A DNA stretch of 64,000 nucleotides from an uncultured Helicobacter sp. (GCA_949287835.1 CASEHV010000037.1:85986-149985); one strand, 5' to 3'; counted from the first letter of the stretch, positions 55,223 to 63,721 are shown. Numbers and translations: made by a program. The notes: generated by a model not told the origin, from the letters alone.

Positions 55223-57139
55223 ATGCAAGAAACAAAGCAAAGTTTAGAATCTTTGGAGTGGAGAGATTCTAGGATTGGGGATATATTTGTGTTAACTCGT
55301 GGTAAAAGACATATAGAAATAGATAGGAAAAAAGGTAAGATTCCATATTATTCAGCAAGCAGTATAAACAATGGATTGACGGACACGATAAGCAATCCAC
55401 TTTTTACCACAAAAGATAAGTTAATTATTAGCACTTTTTGTGATGCGTATTTTGTATGTGGCGAATTTACCGCCAGTGATGAAATCACAATATGCGATAA
55501 TCCAAATGTAAATCTTTATAATGGGCTATTTATCGCCCAAATCATTAAAAATAATGCTTCAAAATATGCCTTCGGCAGAAAAGCTTTTATGGAAAGATTG
55601 CAAAAACAGATTCTACTCCTCCCCACAGATTCCAAAGGACAGCCACACTGGGAATTTATGGAATCTTTTATGAAAGAGCTAGAACAAAAAAAGATTCAAA
55701 AGATTTTAGACTACTATAACAAAACATATAGCACAAACAACGGGGGGGGGGGGGGCAATATCCTCTCTGCTTTTAATCGCACCCATTATAAGACCTCAGA
55801 ATCTAAACTTCCTTACCTCTCTAAAGATGCAGCAAAGCAATCTTTCCTTGAGGGTAGCCTAATGGAGATTGCAAAACACGAACTAGCTTTAGAATCTTTG
55901 CAGTGGAGAGAGTTTAGAATCAGCGATATATTTGACAAAATAGAAAAAGGAAAATGTAAAAATTTCAATAAAGAAACAAACGAGAGTACAAAGGGTGTAT
56001 CTTTTTTATCGGCTACAATCAACAATAACGGTGTAAGTGCGTTTGTAGAAAGCAATCATCTTTTACAGAAAGGTAATTGCATTATGTTTATAAATCAGGG
56101 CGATGGTGGTGCTGGTTATGCAGTGTATAAGTATGAGGATTTTATAGCCACCACAAGTTGTTCCTTTGGATATGCCAAATGGATTAATAAATACACTGGT
56201 TTATTTGTCGCTTCTATTTTGTGTCGCTTTAAAGAAAAATATTCTTTTGGCTATGGGCGGACAGAAGCTAGATTAAAAAATGATATTCTACTCCTCCCCA
56301 CAGATTCCAAAGGCAACCCAAACTGGGAATTTATGGAATCTTTTATGAAAGAGTTAGAATCTAAACATCTTACAAAAATCCTAGCATACTACAATCACAA
56401 AGCCCACGCTAATAACGGGGGGGGGGGGGGGGCAACAACAACCTTTAATTATTCGCAATATTTGGATTTTATCAACTCTGCATTGGCTAAAGATTCTAAA
56501 AATACCCAAGCAAAGAATCAAAACTCTAAACAACCCCTACCACATAAGCAGGGTAGCCTAATGACAAATCGCATTATGGAAAATCTCATACTTAATGCCG
56601 AGATTGGTGACTGTGAGTGGGGCGAGTTTTATCTAAATGAAATCTTTACGACCATACAACGAGGCAAAAGGCTTACTAAGGAAAATCAAAAAGAAGGCAC
56701 TAGACCCTATGTTTCCTCTAGCAAAGCTAATAATGGCGTGGATAATTTTATTAGCAATGATTATGGCGTGAGGATTTTTTCACATTGCATTAGCCTAGCA
56801 AATAGCGGGAGTGTGGGCAGTGCCTTTTTCCATGAATATGAGTTTGTAGCAAGCGACCATATCACGATTTTACACAATGAATCTTTCAATAAATATATCT
56901 ATCTTTTTATGCTTCCTATCATTAATCGCTTGAGTGAAAAATATAGCTTCAATCGTGAAATTAATGACGATAGAATAAAAAGAGAAAAAATCCTCCTCCC
57001 CAAAACAAAAGATAATACCCCAGACTTTGCCTTTATGGAAAAGATTATGAAAAGCCTAGAATCTAGCACCTATGCTAAGGTTATAAACTATTATCAAAAC
57101 CGCCTAGGCGCCAATATCGGGGGGGGGGGGGGTAAATGA
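55223..57139 (+). CDS. Specificity subunit with three target-recognition modules and three poly-G tracts
   Basis: 638 residues in the present frame; ordinary BcgI-type S subunits have about 340. I choose ATG at 55223 (MQETKQSLESLEW) because AAAGGGA precedes it; the upstream frame overlaps the Abi gene. Three homologous modules: 1 (1-172, LESLEWRDSRIGDIF), 2 (from M214, LESLQWREFRISDIF), 3 (from M447, CEWGEFYLNEIF). Each ends with a shared helical spacer such as LLPTDSKGQPHWEFMESFMKELE. After each spacer comes a poly-G tract (G14 at residue 174, G16 at 399, G14 at 633). The third tract now leads to a stop (GGT AAA TGA), leaving a fourth module (57133-57653) untranslated. Each module is one half-site recogniser, so tract lengths set the DNA target. 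Confidence 0.88.
   Translation: MQETKQSLESLEWRDSRIGDIFVLTRGKRHIEIDRKKGKIPYYSASSINNGLTDTISNPLFTTKDKLIISTFCDAYFVCGEFTASDEITICDNPNVNLYNGLFIAQIIKNNASKYAFGRKAFMERLQKQILLLPTDSKGQPHWEFMESFMKELEQKKIQKILDYYNKTYSTNNGGGGGNILSAFNRTHYKTSESKLPYLSKDAAKQSFLEGSLMEIAKHELALESLQWREFRISDIFDKIEKGKCKNFNKETNESTKGVSFLSATINNNGVSAFVESNHLLQKGNCIMFINQGDGGAGYAVYKYEDFIATTSCSFGYAKWINKYTGLFVASILCRFKEKYSFGYGRTEARLKNDILLLPTDSKGNPNWEFMESFMKELESKHLTKILAYYNHKAHANNGGGGGATTTFNYSQYLDFINSALAKDSKNTQAKNQNSKQPLPHKQGSLMTNRIMENLILNAEIGDCEWGEFYLNEIFTTIQRGKRLTKENQKEGTRPYVSSSKANNGVDNFISNDYGVRIFSHCISLANSGSVGSAFFHEYEFVASDHITILHNESFNKYIYLFMLPIINRLSEKYSFNREINDDRIKREKILLPKTKDNTPDFAFMEKIMKSLESSTYAKVINYYQNRLGANIGGGGGK
55742..55755 (+). repeat. Poly-G tract 1 (G14) in the specificity gene
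   Basis: G14 fuses modules 1 and 2. One G fewer (G13) leaves a frame that stays open until a TAA at 55860-55862 overlapping the module-2 ATG (TAATG, 55860-55864). One G more (G15) stops after about six codons. Confidence 0.95.
56417..56432 (+). repeat. Poly-G tract 2 (G16) in the specificity gene
   Basis: G16 fuses modules 2 and 3. With G15 the frame runs open to TAA overlapping the module-3 ATG (TAATG, 56559-56563). With G17 a TAA comes after about four codons. Confidence 0.95.
57119..57132 (+). repeat. Poly-G tract 3 (G14) in the specificity gene
   Basis: G14 gives AAA TGA, ending the protein. G15 gives TAA at once. G13 or G16 gives GTA AAT GAT GAG and fuses module 4 to the protein. Confidence 0.95.
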
Positions 57140-57653
57140 TGAGTTAGAAGCTTTAGAGTGGAGGGAGTTTAGAATCTCTAGTATTTTTAAGAATTATCAC
57201 GGAAAAAGACTTAATCAAAATAATAGAGTAGCTGGGAATATCCCTATGCTTACTGCTGGTGAAAACAATAACGGCATTAGTAGCTTTGTGAGCAATGAAA
57301 ATATGCCTTTATTTAAAGATTTTATCTCTATTGATATGTTTGGAAACGCCTTTTATCATAAATACAAGGCAACAGGAGATGATAATATTTATTTTTTTAT
57401 TAATAATGATTTATCTTTTTATGTGAAGCTCTTTGTTGTGTCTTGCATTAATATGCAGAAAAATAAATTTTCTTACGGCAAACAATTTAGACAACAAAAT
57501 GCTGATAATATGAAAATTCTCCTCCCCATAGATTCCAAAGGACAGCCAAACTGGGAATTTATGGAATCTTTTATGCGAAAGATAGAAAATAAACAGCTTA
57601 TTAGTTATCTAAGAGTCCTTGATAAAGGGAGTAAATTAGATAGTGGATTATAA
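57133..57653 (+). pseudogene. Fourth target-recognition module, currently out of frame
   Basis: In the frame reached by G13 or G16 this encodes VNDELEALEWREFRISSIF, a recognition domain, and the spacer LLPIDSKGQPNWEFMESFMRKIE, then stops at 57651-57653. It is homologous to modules 1-3 and has no stop within. It lacks a start codon of its own before the domain (ATG ATG AGT TAG at the junction fails), so it needs fusion through tract 3. It is best seen as a switched-off part of the specificity gene rather than a dead gene. A separate gene starting at an internal ATG (57246) is unlikely because it would cut the domain. Confidence 0.8.
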
Positions 57654-57764
57654 AACTTTTGGGACTAATTGCGAGTTAAAGCAATATATATTTTATTGAA
57701 AGTAAATAAAATCAGTTCTAATCTAAAATAATAAGTCTATAAACATGCTTAGGAGTCAGTAATC

Positions 57765-57782
57765 TGTGTGAATAATCACACA
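57765..57782. repeat. Perfect inverted repeat between the S gene and the small RHH-like gene
   Basis: TGTGTGA (57765-57771), ATAA, TCACACA (57776-57782): 7-bp arms, 4-base loop. It is 25 bases past the end of the small leftward gene. No T run follows, so it could be an operator or a weak terminator. Confidence 0.4.
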
Positions 57783-57806
57783 ATATAAGTAGAAAAATAA
57801 TAGGTA

Positions 57807-58031
57807 TTAATAACCTTTATAATCAAGATAAGATTCTAAAACATTGCTTATAACTCTTTTTTGTGCTATTCCGCTAATTCTACAATATTTCTTAAATCTG
57901 TCTGCTAAATCCTTATTTATCATAAAAGAAAATGCTACTTGACTACCATAATCGCTTACAGATTCACCTTTATTATTTAGATGCTCGGCAAAGGACTCTT
58001 TTTCTTTTGTTCTGTTATCTTTTTCACTCAT
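57807..58031 (-). CDS. Small ribbon-helix-helix-like protein
   Basis: 74 residues. The first 30 are charged and probably flexible (EKDNRTKEKESFAEHLNNK). The rest, VAFSFMINKDLADRFKKYCRISGIAQKRVISNVLESYLDY, has the strand-helix-helix pattern of RHH (CopG/Arc-type) DNA-binding proteins: a short beta strand, a helix around DLADRFKKYCRISG and a second helix RVISNVLESYL. RHH proteins act as small repressors or plasmid/toxin-antitoxin regulators. It neighbours the restriction locus end-to-end. No toxin partner is adjacent. Assignment by pattern only. Confidence 0.5.
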   Translation of the reverse strand: MSEKDNRTKEKESFAEHLNNKGESVSDYGSQVAFSFMINKDLADRFKKYCRISGIAQKRVISNVLESYLDYKGY

Positions 58032-58185
58032 AACAACACCTCTTAAAATTGAATTGAGTTATCATTATAGCAAACATTAACAAATCAAACAATTATTTTA
58101 AAAAGAAATTTTATAAAAGTTTATAAAAAATATTACGCAAATTTAATTAGCAACTTTTTACTAATTAAACAGTATATAGCGGAGA

Positions 58186-59346
58186 TTAAGCGTATTTAAC
58201 CTTTCTTAATTCACCCATCACTTTTATGTAGTATTTCATTTGCTCTACTGTCCCAAGTGTGATTCGACAGAAATTATCGTATTTAGGGAATTTCCTGCCT
58301 ACCATAATATTATAATTTTTCATTCCCTCATAGAATTTATCAAAATCACCATTTATCTCATGGAAAACAAAGTTACCGTGAGAAGGCGCATATCTCAATC
58401 CAACAGAATCAAGATACTTCATAAGTAGCTGTTTCGATTTTATATTAGCATTGATGCAATATTGTTTAAAATTAAAGTCATTTAACGCCGCGACACCACC
58501 GAATACGGCAAACGCATTGATACAATCTAGCTGCAAAAATTCACTAATAGCTCTTTTTAAATCTGGACTTGAAATCGAATACCCAACTCTAAGACCTGCT
58601 AAACCGTAGATTTTTGATAAAGTTCTAACGACTATGAGATTTTTAATCCCACCTTTTACCATGTCAATGCCACTTCTAAAATTCCTATCTGTAACATACT
58701 CTGCATAAGCCTCATCTAGTAGGAATATTGTGCTATCTTTTGCATTTCTAACCCATGAATATAAATCATTTGCTCTGATTATGCTACCTGTGGGGTTGTT
58801 TGGATTACAAATATAAACTAGAGATATGCCATCAAATGAACGCTCTGCTTTTTTCATAGCATCAATGTCAAACTCAAATTTCCTATCCAAATCAATTTTT
58901 ACAACCTCTATATCGAATGCTTTAGCATACATCTCTACAAATTCAAATGTTGGGTCCGCCACAACTAATCTCAAAGGTTTATTTTGACTGTTAGCCATTT
59001 TGTATGCCGCATATACAGATGCCTGCAAAATTCCAGATGAACCGTTACTTATGCAGAGCATATTTTCCCTGACAGAATAGAGTGATGCAATAGTTTTATA
59101 TAGCTCTTCTTCGATTCTATATGGGTATAAATTAGCTTGTTCTAAGTTGCTTTGTATAGCACTTTTTACCCTTTGTGAATAACCGTGCATATTTTCGTTT
59201 GAGTTAAGTAATAAAGGTCTGTCTCTAGTTGGCTTACTAAAGACAGCACTTCTAGCATTTAGCGGGGATAATAAAGAGCCGACTGCAAGGGCACCCATAA
59301 TACCACCGATTTTAAACATATCACGTCTATTCATAGCATTTTGCAT
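58186..59346 (-). CDS. Tat-exported PLP-dependent aminotransferase (HisC-like fold)
   Basis: 386 residues. Class I/II aminotransferase motifs: CISNGSSGILQASVYAAYK (PLP phosphate region), VYICNPNNPTGSII, FLLDEAYAEYV and the Schiff-base lysine in VVRTLSKIYGLAGLRVGYSIS, resembling histidinol-phosphate aminotransferase. Unusually it has a twin-arginine leader: NRRDMFKIGGIMGALAVGSLLSPLNARS (residues 6-33; RR motif plus hydrophobic stretch), so it should be exported folded with its cofactor to the periplasm. A periplasmic HisC-like enzyme cannot serve histidine synthesis; its substrate is unknown. The start could be M1 or M5 (MNRRD). Confidence 0.82.
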   Translation of the reverse strand: MQNAMNRRDMFKIGGIMGALAVGSLLSPLNARSAVFSKPTRDRPLLLNSNENMHGYSQRVKSAIQSNLEQANLYPYRIEEELYKTIASLYSVRENMLCISNGSSGILQASVYAAYKMANSQNKPLRLVVADPTFEFVEMYAKAFDIEVVKIDLDRKFEFDIDAMKKAERSFDGISLVYICNPNNPTGSIIRANDLYSWVRNAKDSTIFLLDEAYAEYVTDRNFRSGIDMVKGGIKNLIVVRTLSKIYGLAGLRVGYSISSPDLKRAISEFLQLDCINAFAVFGGVAALNDFNFKQYCINANIKSKQLLMKYLDSVGLRYAPSHGNFVFHEINGDFDKFYEGMKNYNIMVGRKFPKYDNFCRITLGTVEQMKYYIKVMGELRKVKYA

Positions 59347-59423
59347 AAGACTAACTCCTAATACAACATTAAACCGCCGTATTCTACAATAATTTTATCA
59401 AAATTGCAACTTAAAAAATTTGC

Positions 59424-59429
59424 TATAAT
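59424..59429 (+). promoter_or_regulatory. Extended -10 box of comM
   Basis: TGCTATAAT, an extended -10 (TGnTATAAT), 28 bases before the ATG of the ComM/YifB gene. Confidence 0.5.
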
Positions 59430-59457
59430 TATCAAAAAATAAAAGGACCCCACTACT

Positions 59458-60999
59458 ATGGTAAATAAAATCTTTTGTGCAACTCAAGATGGGTTGGATT
59501 CTAGGATTGTAGAGGTGGAGGGGACTTTTACGCGTGGGCTTCCTACATTTAATATCACAGGTCTTCCATCTAGCTCTATTAAGGAATCTCAGCATAGGGT
59601 TACAAGTGCGTTAAATAATCTAGGCATAGACTTTCCGCCGCTAAAGCTAAATATCAATCTCTCTCCCTCAGATTTGCCAAAAAGCGGTAGTCAATTCGAC
59701 TTGCCAATCGCCCTCATAATCGCAGCGAGTAAGGAGGCTTTATCGCTTAATTCGTGGTTTGCCTTTGGTGAGATAGGGCTAGATGGTAGTCTAAAGAATG
59801 TGAATCTCATCTATCCCATGCTACTTGACATTGCTCTGCATAGCCCGAATGCAAAGGTGATTCTGCCAAGTGAGGCAAGGGAGCTATTTAGCAAGATTCC
59901 AAACCTTAGCATGTGTTTTGCTAATAATCTACTAGAGGCTTTAGAGATTTTACGAAATGATAGTATTTCCGACCATAACCCCGAGGTTCATAGTAGAGAC
60001 TTTGACTTTAAATACTTTGAGATTAATGGTAAGAAATATTATTATCATGATAGTTTTGATTCAGATTTCTCAGAGATTAAAAATCAAGAAAGGGCGATAT
60101 ATGCGGCATTAATTAGCGTATGTGGATTCCATAACATACTCTTTGAAGGTAGTCCTGGTTGTGGAAAAAGCATGATTGCAAAGCGAATGCAAGATATTCT
60201 CCCCCCACTTAGCCTTAATGAAATGATAGAGTGTGTCAAACTGCAGGCATTCAGTGAGCAAAGCCTAGAGTATATTCCAAAAAGGAGTTTTCGCGCCCCT
60301 CATCAGAGTGCCTCTAAAGCCAGCATTCTAGGCTCTGCCTCGCAGAATAAAATCAATCCGGGCGAGATAGCACTAGCACATAATGGCATGATATTTTTCG
60401 ATGAGTTGCCATACTTTAAAAAGGATATTTTGGAATCTCTGCGTGAGCCTTTGGAGAATAATAAACTTGCAATCTCTAGGGTTAGTTCTAAGATTATTTA
60501 TGATACTTCATTTCTCTTTGCCGCAGCGATGAATCCCTGCCCATGTGGGAATCTCCTCTCTAGTAGCAAGGAATGTAGGTGTAAGGATTCTGAGATTCGC
60601 AGTTATAGAAATACTTTAAGTGAGCCGTTTTTAGATAGGATTGACTTGTATGTGCAAATGCAGGAGGTAGAGGCACCTAGCTCTTATAATCGCATGGATT
60701 CTAAGGGTATGCAAGAGATTGTTTTTAGTGCCTTTAGGGAGCAGATAGAGCGTGGACAGGTGGATAGTGCTGGTCGCATTATCTTTAATGGCAAACTAAA
60801 TGAAATGCAAAGTGATAGATTCTGTGTGCTAGATGAAAGTAGCCATGCCCTGCTAGAGCAGGCAAAGAGTAGATTCTCACTTAGCTATCGGGGTGAGCGA
60901 AAGATAAAAAAAGTCGCAAGGACCATAGCAGACATTAAGGGGAGTAAGCAGATTCAAAAAGAGCATTTGCTAGAGGCACTTAGCTTTCGGCGGGTGTGA
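59458..60999 (+). CDS. comM: YifB/ComM family AAA+ ATPase (Mg chelatase-like)
   Basis: 513 residues. The N-terminal domain DSRIVEVEGTFTRGLPTFNITGLPSSSIKESQHRVTSAL, with LNINLSPSDLPKSGSQFDLPIAL, is the YifB/ComM signature. The AAA+ core has Walker A EGSPGCGKSMIAKRM (about 230), FFDELPYFKKDILESLREPLE (Walker B) and AAMNPCPCGN. ComM is a helicase that promotes branch migration in natural transformation, fitting naturally competent Helicobacter. The final Mg-chelatase C-terminal segment (FSLSYRGERKIKKVARTIADIKGSKQIQKEHLLEAL) is complete. Confidence 0.92.
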   Translation: MVNKIFCATQDGLDSRIVEVEGTFTRGLPTFNITGLPSSSIKESQHRVTSALNNLGIDFPPLKLNINLSPSDLPKSGSQFDLPIALIIAASKEALSLNSWFAFGEIGLDGSLKNVNLIYPMLLDIALHSPNAKVILPSEARELFSKIPNLSMCFANNLLEALEILRNDSISDHNPEVHSRDFDFKYFEINGKKYYYHDSFDSDFSEIKNQERAIYAALISVCGFHNILFEGSPGCGKSMIAKRMQDILPPLSLNEMIECVKLQAFSEQSLEYIPKRSFRAPHQSASKASILGSASQNKINPGEIALAHNGMIFFDELPYFKKDILESLREPLENNKLAISRVSSKIIYDTSFLFAAAMNPCPCGNLLSSSKECRCKDSEIRSYRNTLSEPFLDRIDLYVQMQEVEAPSSYNRMDSKGMQEIVFSAFREQIERGQVDSAGRIIFNGKLNEMQSDRFCVLDESSHALLEQAKSRFSLSYRGERKIKKVARTIADIKGSKQIQKEHLLEALSFRRV

Positions 61000-61060
61000 A
61001 TTGCGATAAAACAAAGGACATAGCATTTTAGTTTTAGTAGAAATTATAGGCAGAAATCTC

Positions 61061-63721
61061 ATGCCGCTTTTGTATTCTTCAAAAGATAAGCTTAGAGTTG
61101 GCGACATTGTAGAGGTTACATTGAGTAACAAACTAAGCTATGGCATCGTCTGCAAGGTCTTAGAATATGAGATTCTAACTTCTGCTAAAGAGTATGAAAG
61201 ATTAATATGCCTTAAAGCAGATAGGAGTTTACTGCAAAAAGTGATAGATAGCTTTAGTGTTAGAGAGGATTTTTTGAATCTAGATTCTTCTACTTCGTCT
61301 CAGAATGACAAAGGACGTCACAATGACAACCCAACCCCTAAGGGCGGCGGGCTTGAGAACTTCATGTTGAAAACGAAAGCGAAATATCTAAGTGAAACAT
61401 CTCTGTATTCCAAACAAACCATAGAATCAGAGAAAAATCAGAATCTAGATTCTAAAAACACACATGTATTAATACGGATTCCTAGAGAAAAGCATAACAT
61501 AGGGCAGGACGATATATTGTGTATCGGGTTTAGCGGAGAGATTCCAGATTTTGGAAAGCTAAAAATCAAGCACTATGAAGTAATTAACGCTAAGAGTTCT
61601 AATTTATATTTCACAGAGTTTCAGAAGTTTTTACTAGATTTTGTATGTAAATATTATCTTTGCAGCTTTGGTATGGGGGCTAGTATTTTTGCCCTTGCGG
61701 ATAATCGTATAGAATGTAGTGATAAACAATCGCAAAAAGAGAATCTAGATTCTAAAGATTCTTCGCTTAACGCTCAGAATGACGAAAAAAATCAAAAAAA
61801 TATTGAATCCAACTTCAAAGATTCTAATACCCCTCCCGCAAGCCCCCTCCCGCAAGGTGAGGGGGGAATGGCACCCTTAAGTAAAAATGAAACACGTCAT
61901 GTTGAAAACAAAAGCGAAACATCTTTTGGGCATGAAATATCTTTAGATTCTAAAGAAAATCAGAATCTAGATTCTAAAGATTCTTCGCTTAACGCTCAGA
62001 ATGACAAAGGACATCACAATGACGAAATAACTCATTGTAAAAATAATCACAATGACAAAATCAATATTAATGAAGTAAAAAGTCAGAACAACGAAAGACT
62101 CCCATCTTACATTCAGAATAACACCCAAAATACACAGCACAAAAACACACCACAGAATCTAAAAGCCCTATCAGAGGAGCAGCAAGAAATCTTAAAGGAA
62201 TGCAGGGCTAGAGGGATTTCCCTTATCTTTGGCGCGACAGGTAGCGGCAAGACAGAGATATACTTTCATGCCATTAATGATTGTCTGCAAAGTGGCAAAC
62301 AAGCCCTCTTTCTCATGCCAGAGATTTCCCTTAGCCCCCAGATGAAAGCGCGCCTTGATAGTGCATTCCCAAATCTCTCAGACATTTGGCATAGCGGACG
62401 CACAAAGGCGCAGAAAAAACGTATTTTGCAGAATCTACAAAAAGGCAATCTCAAAATCATCGCAGGTGCTAGGAGTGCGCTATTTCTCCCATACAGCAAT
62501 CTAGGCTTAATCATCATAGATGAGGAGCATGACCAATCCTACAAATCCAGCACACAGCCAAAATATAATGCACGCGACCTTGCCATGTATGCAAAGAGCT
62601 TTGGCATAAAAGTCATACTAGGCAGTGCCACGCCCAGTGCTAAAAGCTATTATTTGGCACAAAGCGCCTCATATCTATCTCATCTAAAAAGTAGATTCTA
62701 TAAATCTCAACAAGAGATTATCTATGATACTTCGCAGACTATGGATATTACCCCTTTAGTGCTAGAGCATGTCATGGATACGATAAAGAATAAAAAGCAG
62801 GTGATTATTTTCGTGCCGCTTAGGGCTAATTTTAAGATTCTGCTATGCCTAAACTGCCAAGAAAAAATCATGTGTCCTAACTGCAGCATTAGCTTAAGTG
62901 TGCATAATAAAAGCAATGCTATGATATGCCATTATTGTAATTTCACACAAAAGATTCCACAAGTCTGCCCCAAGTGCAATATGGATTTGCTAAGTGGCTT
63001 TAGCATAGGCACAGAGGAAGTCAAAAATCGTCTGCAAAGTGCGCTAAAAGAGCATGGCATAGAGGCAAATATCGGAATCTTTGATAGGGATTATATTACG
63101 ACACAAAACAAGCTAGAAAAGACGTTAAATGCCCTAAACGCAGGAGAGCTAGACATACTCATAGGTACACAGATGATAGCAAAGGGGCATGACTATCATA
63201 ATGTGGCACTTAGCGTTGTGCTAGGCATTGACTTTATGCTTTTAGCACAGAGTTATAGGGCAAATGAGGAGGCATTCTCTATGATGTATCAGGTGGCAGG
63301 ACGCAGTGGTAGAAAGGAGCGTGGAAAGATTATTTTACAAAGCAGACATGATAAATTTATTGCTAGTTTCTTTGGGGATTACAGGAAGGTGATAGATTCA
63401 GAGCTAAGGGCTAGGGAGGGATTCTATCCGCCATTTGCTAGGCTTGCGTTAGTTAGCTTTATAGATAAAAATGATGAAAATGCCTTTGATAGTGCCAATG
63501 AGTTTATGGATTTATTAAGCGATATGCAGCATAGCGATGCAGATGCAAGGAATATTTTTATTGTGGGAATCTGCAAGGCAAATGTCTTTAAGATTAAGGG
63601 TAAATACTGCTATCAGATGCTTCTTAGGTCATATAAAAACCTCGCACTGCAAAGGACGCTAAAGAAAGCGTTGCTACTATTTAACAAAGTCTGCGATGTG
63701 GATATTGACCCGATTGTGTAG
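61061..63721 (+). CDS. priA: Primosomal replication-restart helicase PriA with repeat-encoded inserts
   Basis: 886 residues from ATG; H. pylori PriA is near 620 (from memory). PriA reloads the replisome at stalled forks. Helicase motifs are intact: Walker A FGATGSGKTEIY, IIIDEEHDQSYK, GSATPSAKSYY, and the zinc-binding block CLNCQEKIMCPNCSISL...CHYCNFTQK...CPKCNMDLL, then GTEEVKNRLQS and VAGRSGRKERG. Insert 1 (about residues 72-133) is in the N-terminal DNA-binding domain; insert 2 (about 225-365) precedes the helicase core; both are Asn/Asp/Ser-rich repeat peptides. The real start may be ATT at 61025 (adds about 12 residues, LVLVEIIGRNL), with AAAGGA six bases before it. Confidence 0.93.
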   Translation: MPLLYSSKDKLRVGDIVEVTLSNKLSYGIVCKVLEYEILTSAKEYERLICLKADRSLLQKVIDSFSVREDFLNLDSSTSSQNDKGRHNDNPTPKGGGLENFMLKTKAKYLSETSLYSKQTIESEKNQNLDSKNTHVLIRIPREKHNIGQDDILCIGFSGEIPDFGKLKIKHYEVINAKSSNLYFTEFQKFLLDFVCKYYLCSFGMGASIFALADNRIECSDKQSQKENLDSKDSSLNAQNDEKNQKNIESNFKDSNTPPASPLPQGEGGMAPLSKNETRHVENKSETSFGHEISLDSKENQNLDSKDSSLNAQNDKGHHNDEITHCKNNHNDKININEVKSQNNERLPSYIQNNTQNTQHKNTPQNLKALSEEQQEILKECRARGISLIFGATGSGKTEIYFHAINDCLQSGKQALFLMPEISLSPQMKARLDSAFPNLSDIWHSGRTKAQKKRILQNLQKGNLKIIAGARSALFLPYSNLGLIIIDEEHDQSYKSSTQPKYNARDLAMYAKSFGIKVILGSATPSAKSYYLAQSASYLSHLKSRFYKSQQEIIYDTSQTMDITPLVLEHVMDTIKNKKQVIIFVPLRANFKILLCLNCQEKIMCPNCSISLSVHNKSNAMICHYCNFTQKIPQVCPKCNMDLLSGFSIGTEEVKNRLQSALKEHGIEANIGIFDRDYITTQNKLEKTLNALNAGELDILIGTQMIAKGHDYHNVALSVVLGIDFMLLAQSYRANEEAFSMMYQVAGRSGRKERGKIILQSRHDKFIASFFGDYRKVIDSELRAREGFYPPFARLALVSFIDKNDENAFDSANEFMDLLSDMQHSDADARNIFIVGICKANVFKIKGKYCYQMLLRSYKNLALQRTLKKALLLFNKVCDVDIDPIV
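61273..61410 (+). repeat. In-frame repeat insert 1 in priA
   Basis: It begins with a type A unit at 61276-61310 (AATCTAGATTCTTCTACTTC then GTCTCAGAATGAC) coding for NLDSSTSSQNDKG. A proline/glycine-rich unit (NPTPKGGG) and a type B unit (61360-61408: FMLKTKAKYLSETSL) follow. Open in one frame. Confidence 0.8.
61741..62060 (+). repeat. In-frame repeat insert 2 in priA with a 43-bp direct repeat
   Basis: A 43-bp unit, from GAATCTAGATTC to CTCAGAATGAC, occurs identically at 61741-61783 and 61963-62005. The 222-base offset is a multiple of three, and both encode [14 protein letters not shown]. Between them lies a GC-rich unit (about 61828-61870: TPPASPLPQGEGG) and a type B unit (61900-61925). 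The tail ([16 protein letters not shown]) is degenerate. Confidence 0.85.

Noticed and set aside
57246..57653. ORF from an internal ATG after the specificity gene as a separate gene
   Set aside because: Homology to the other modules begins upstream at 57133 in the same frame; the ATG would cut the recognition domain. It is module 4 of the specificity gene.
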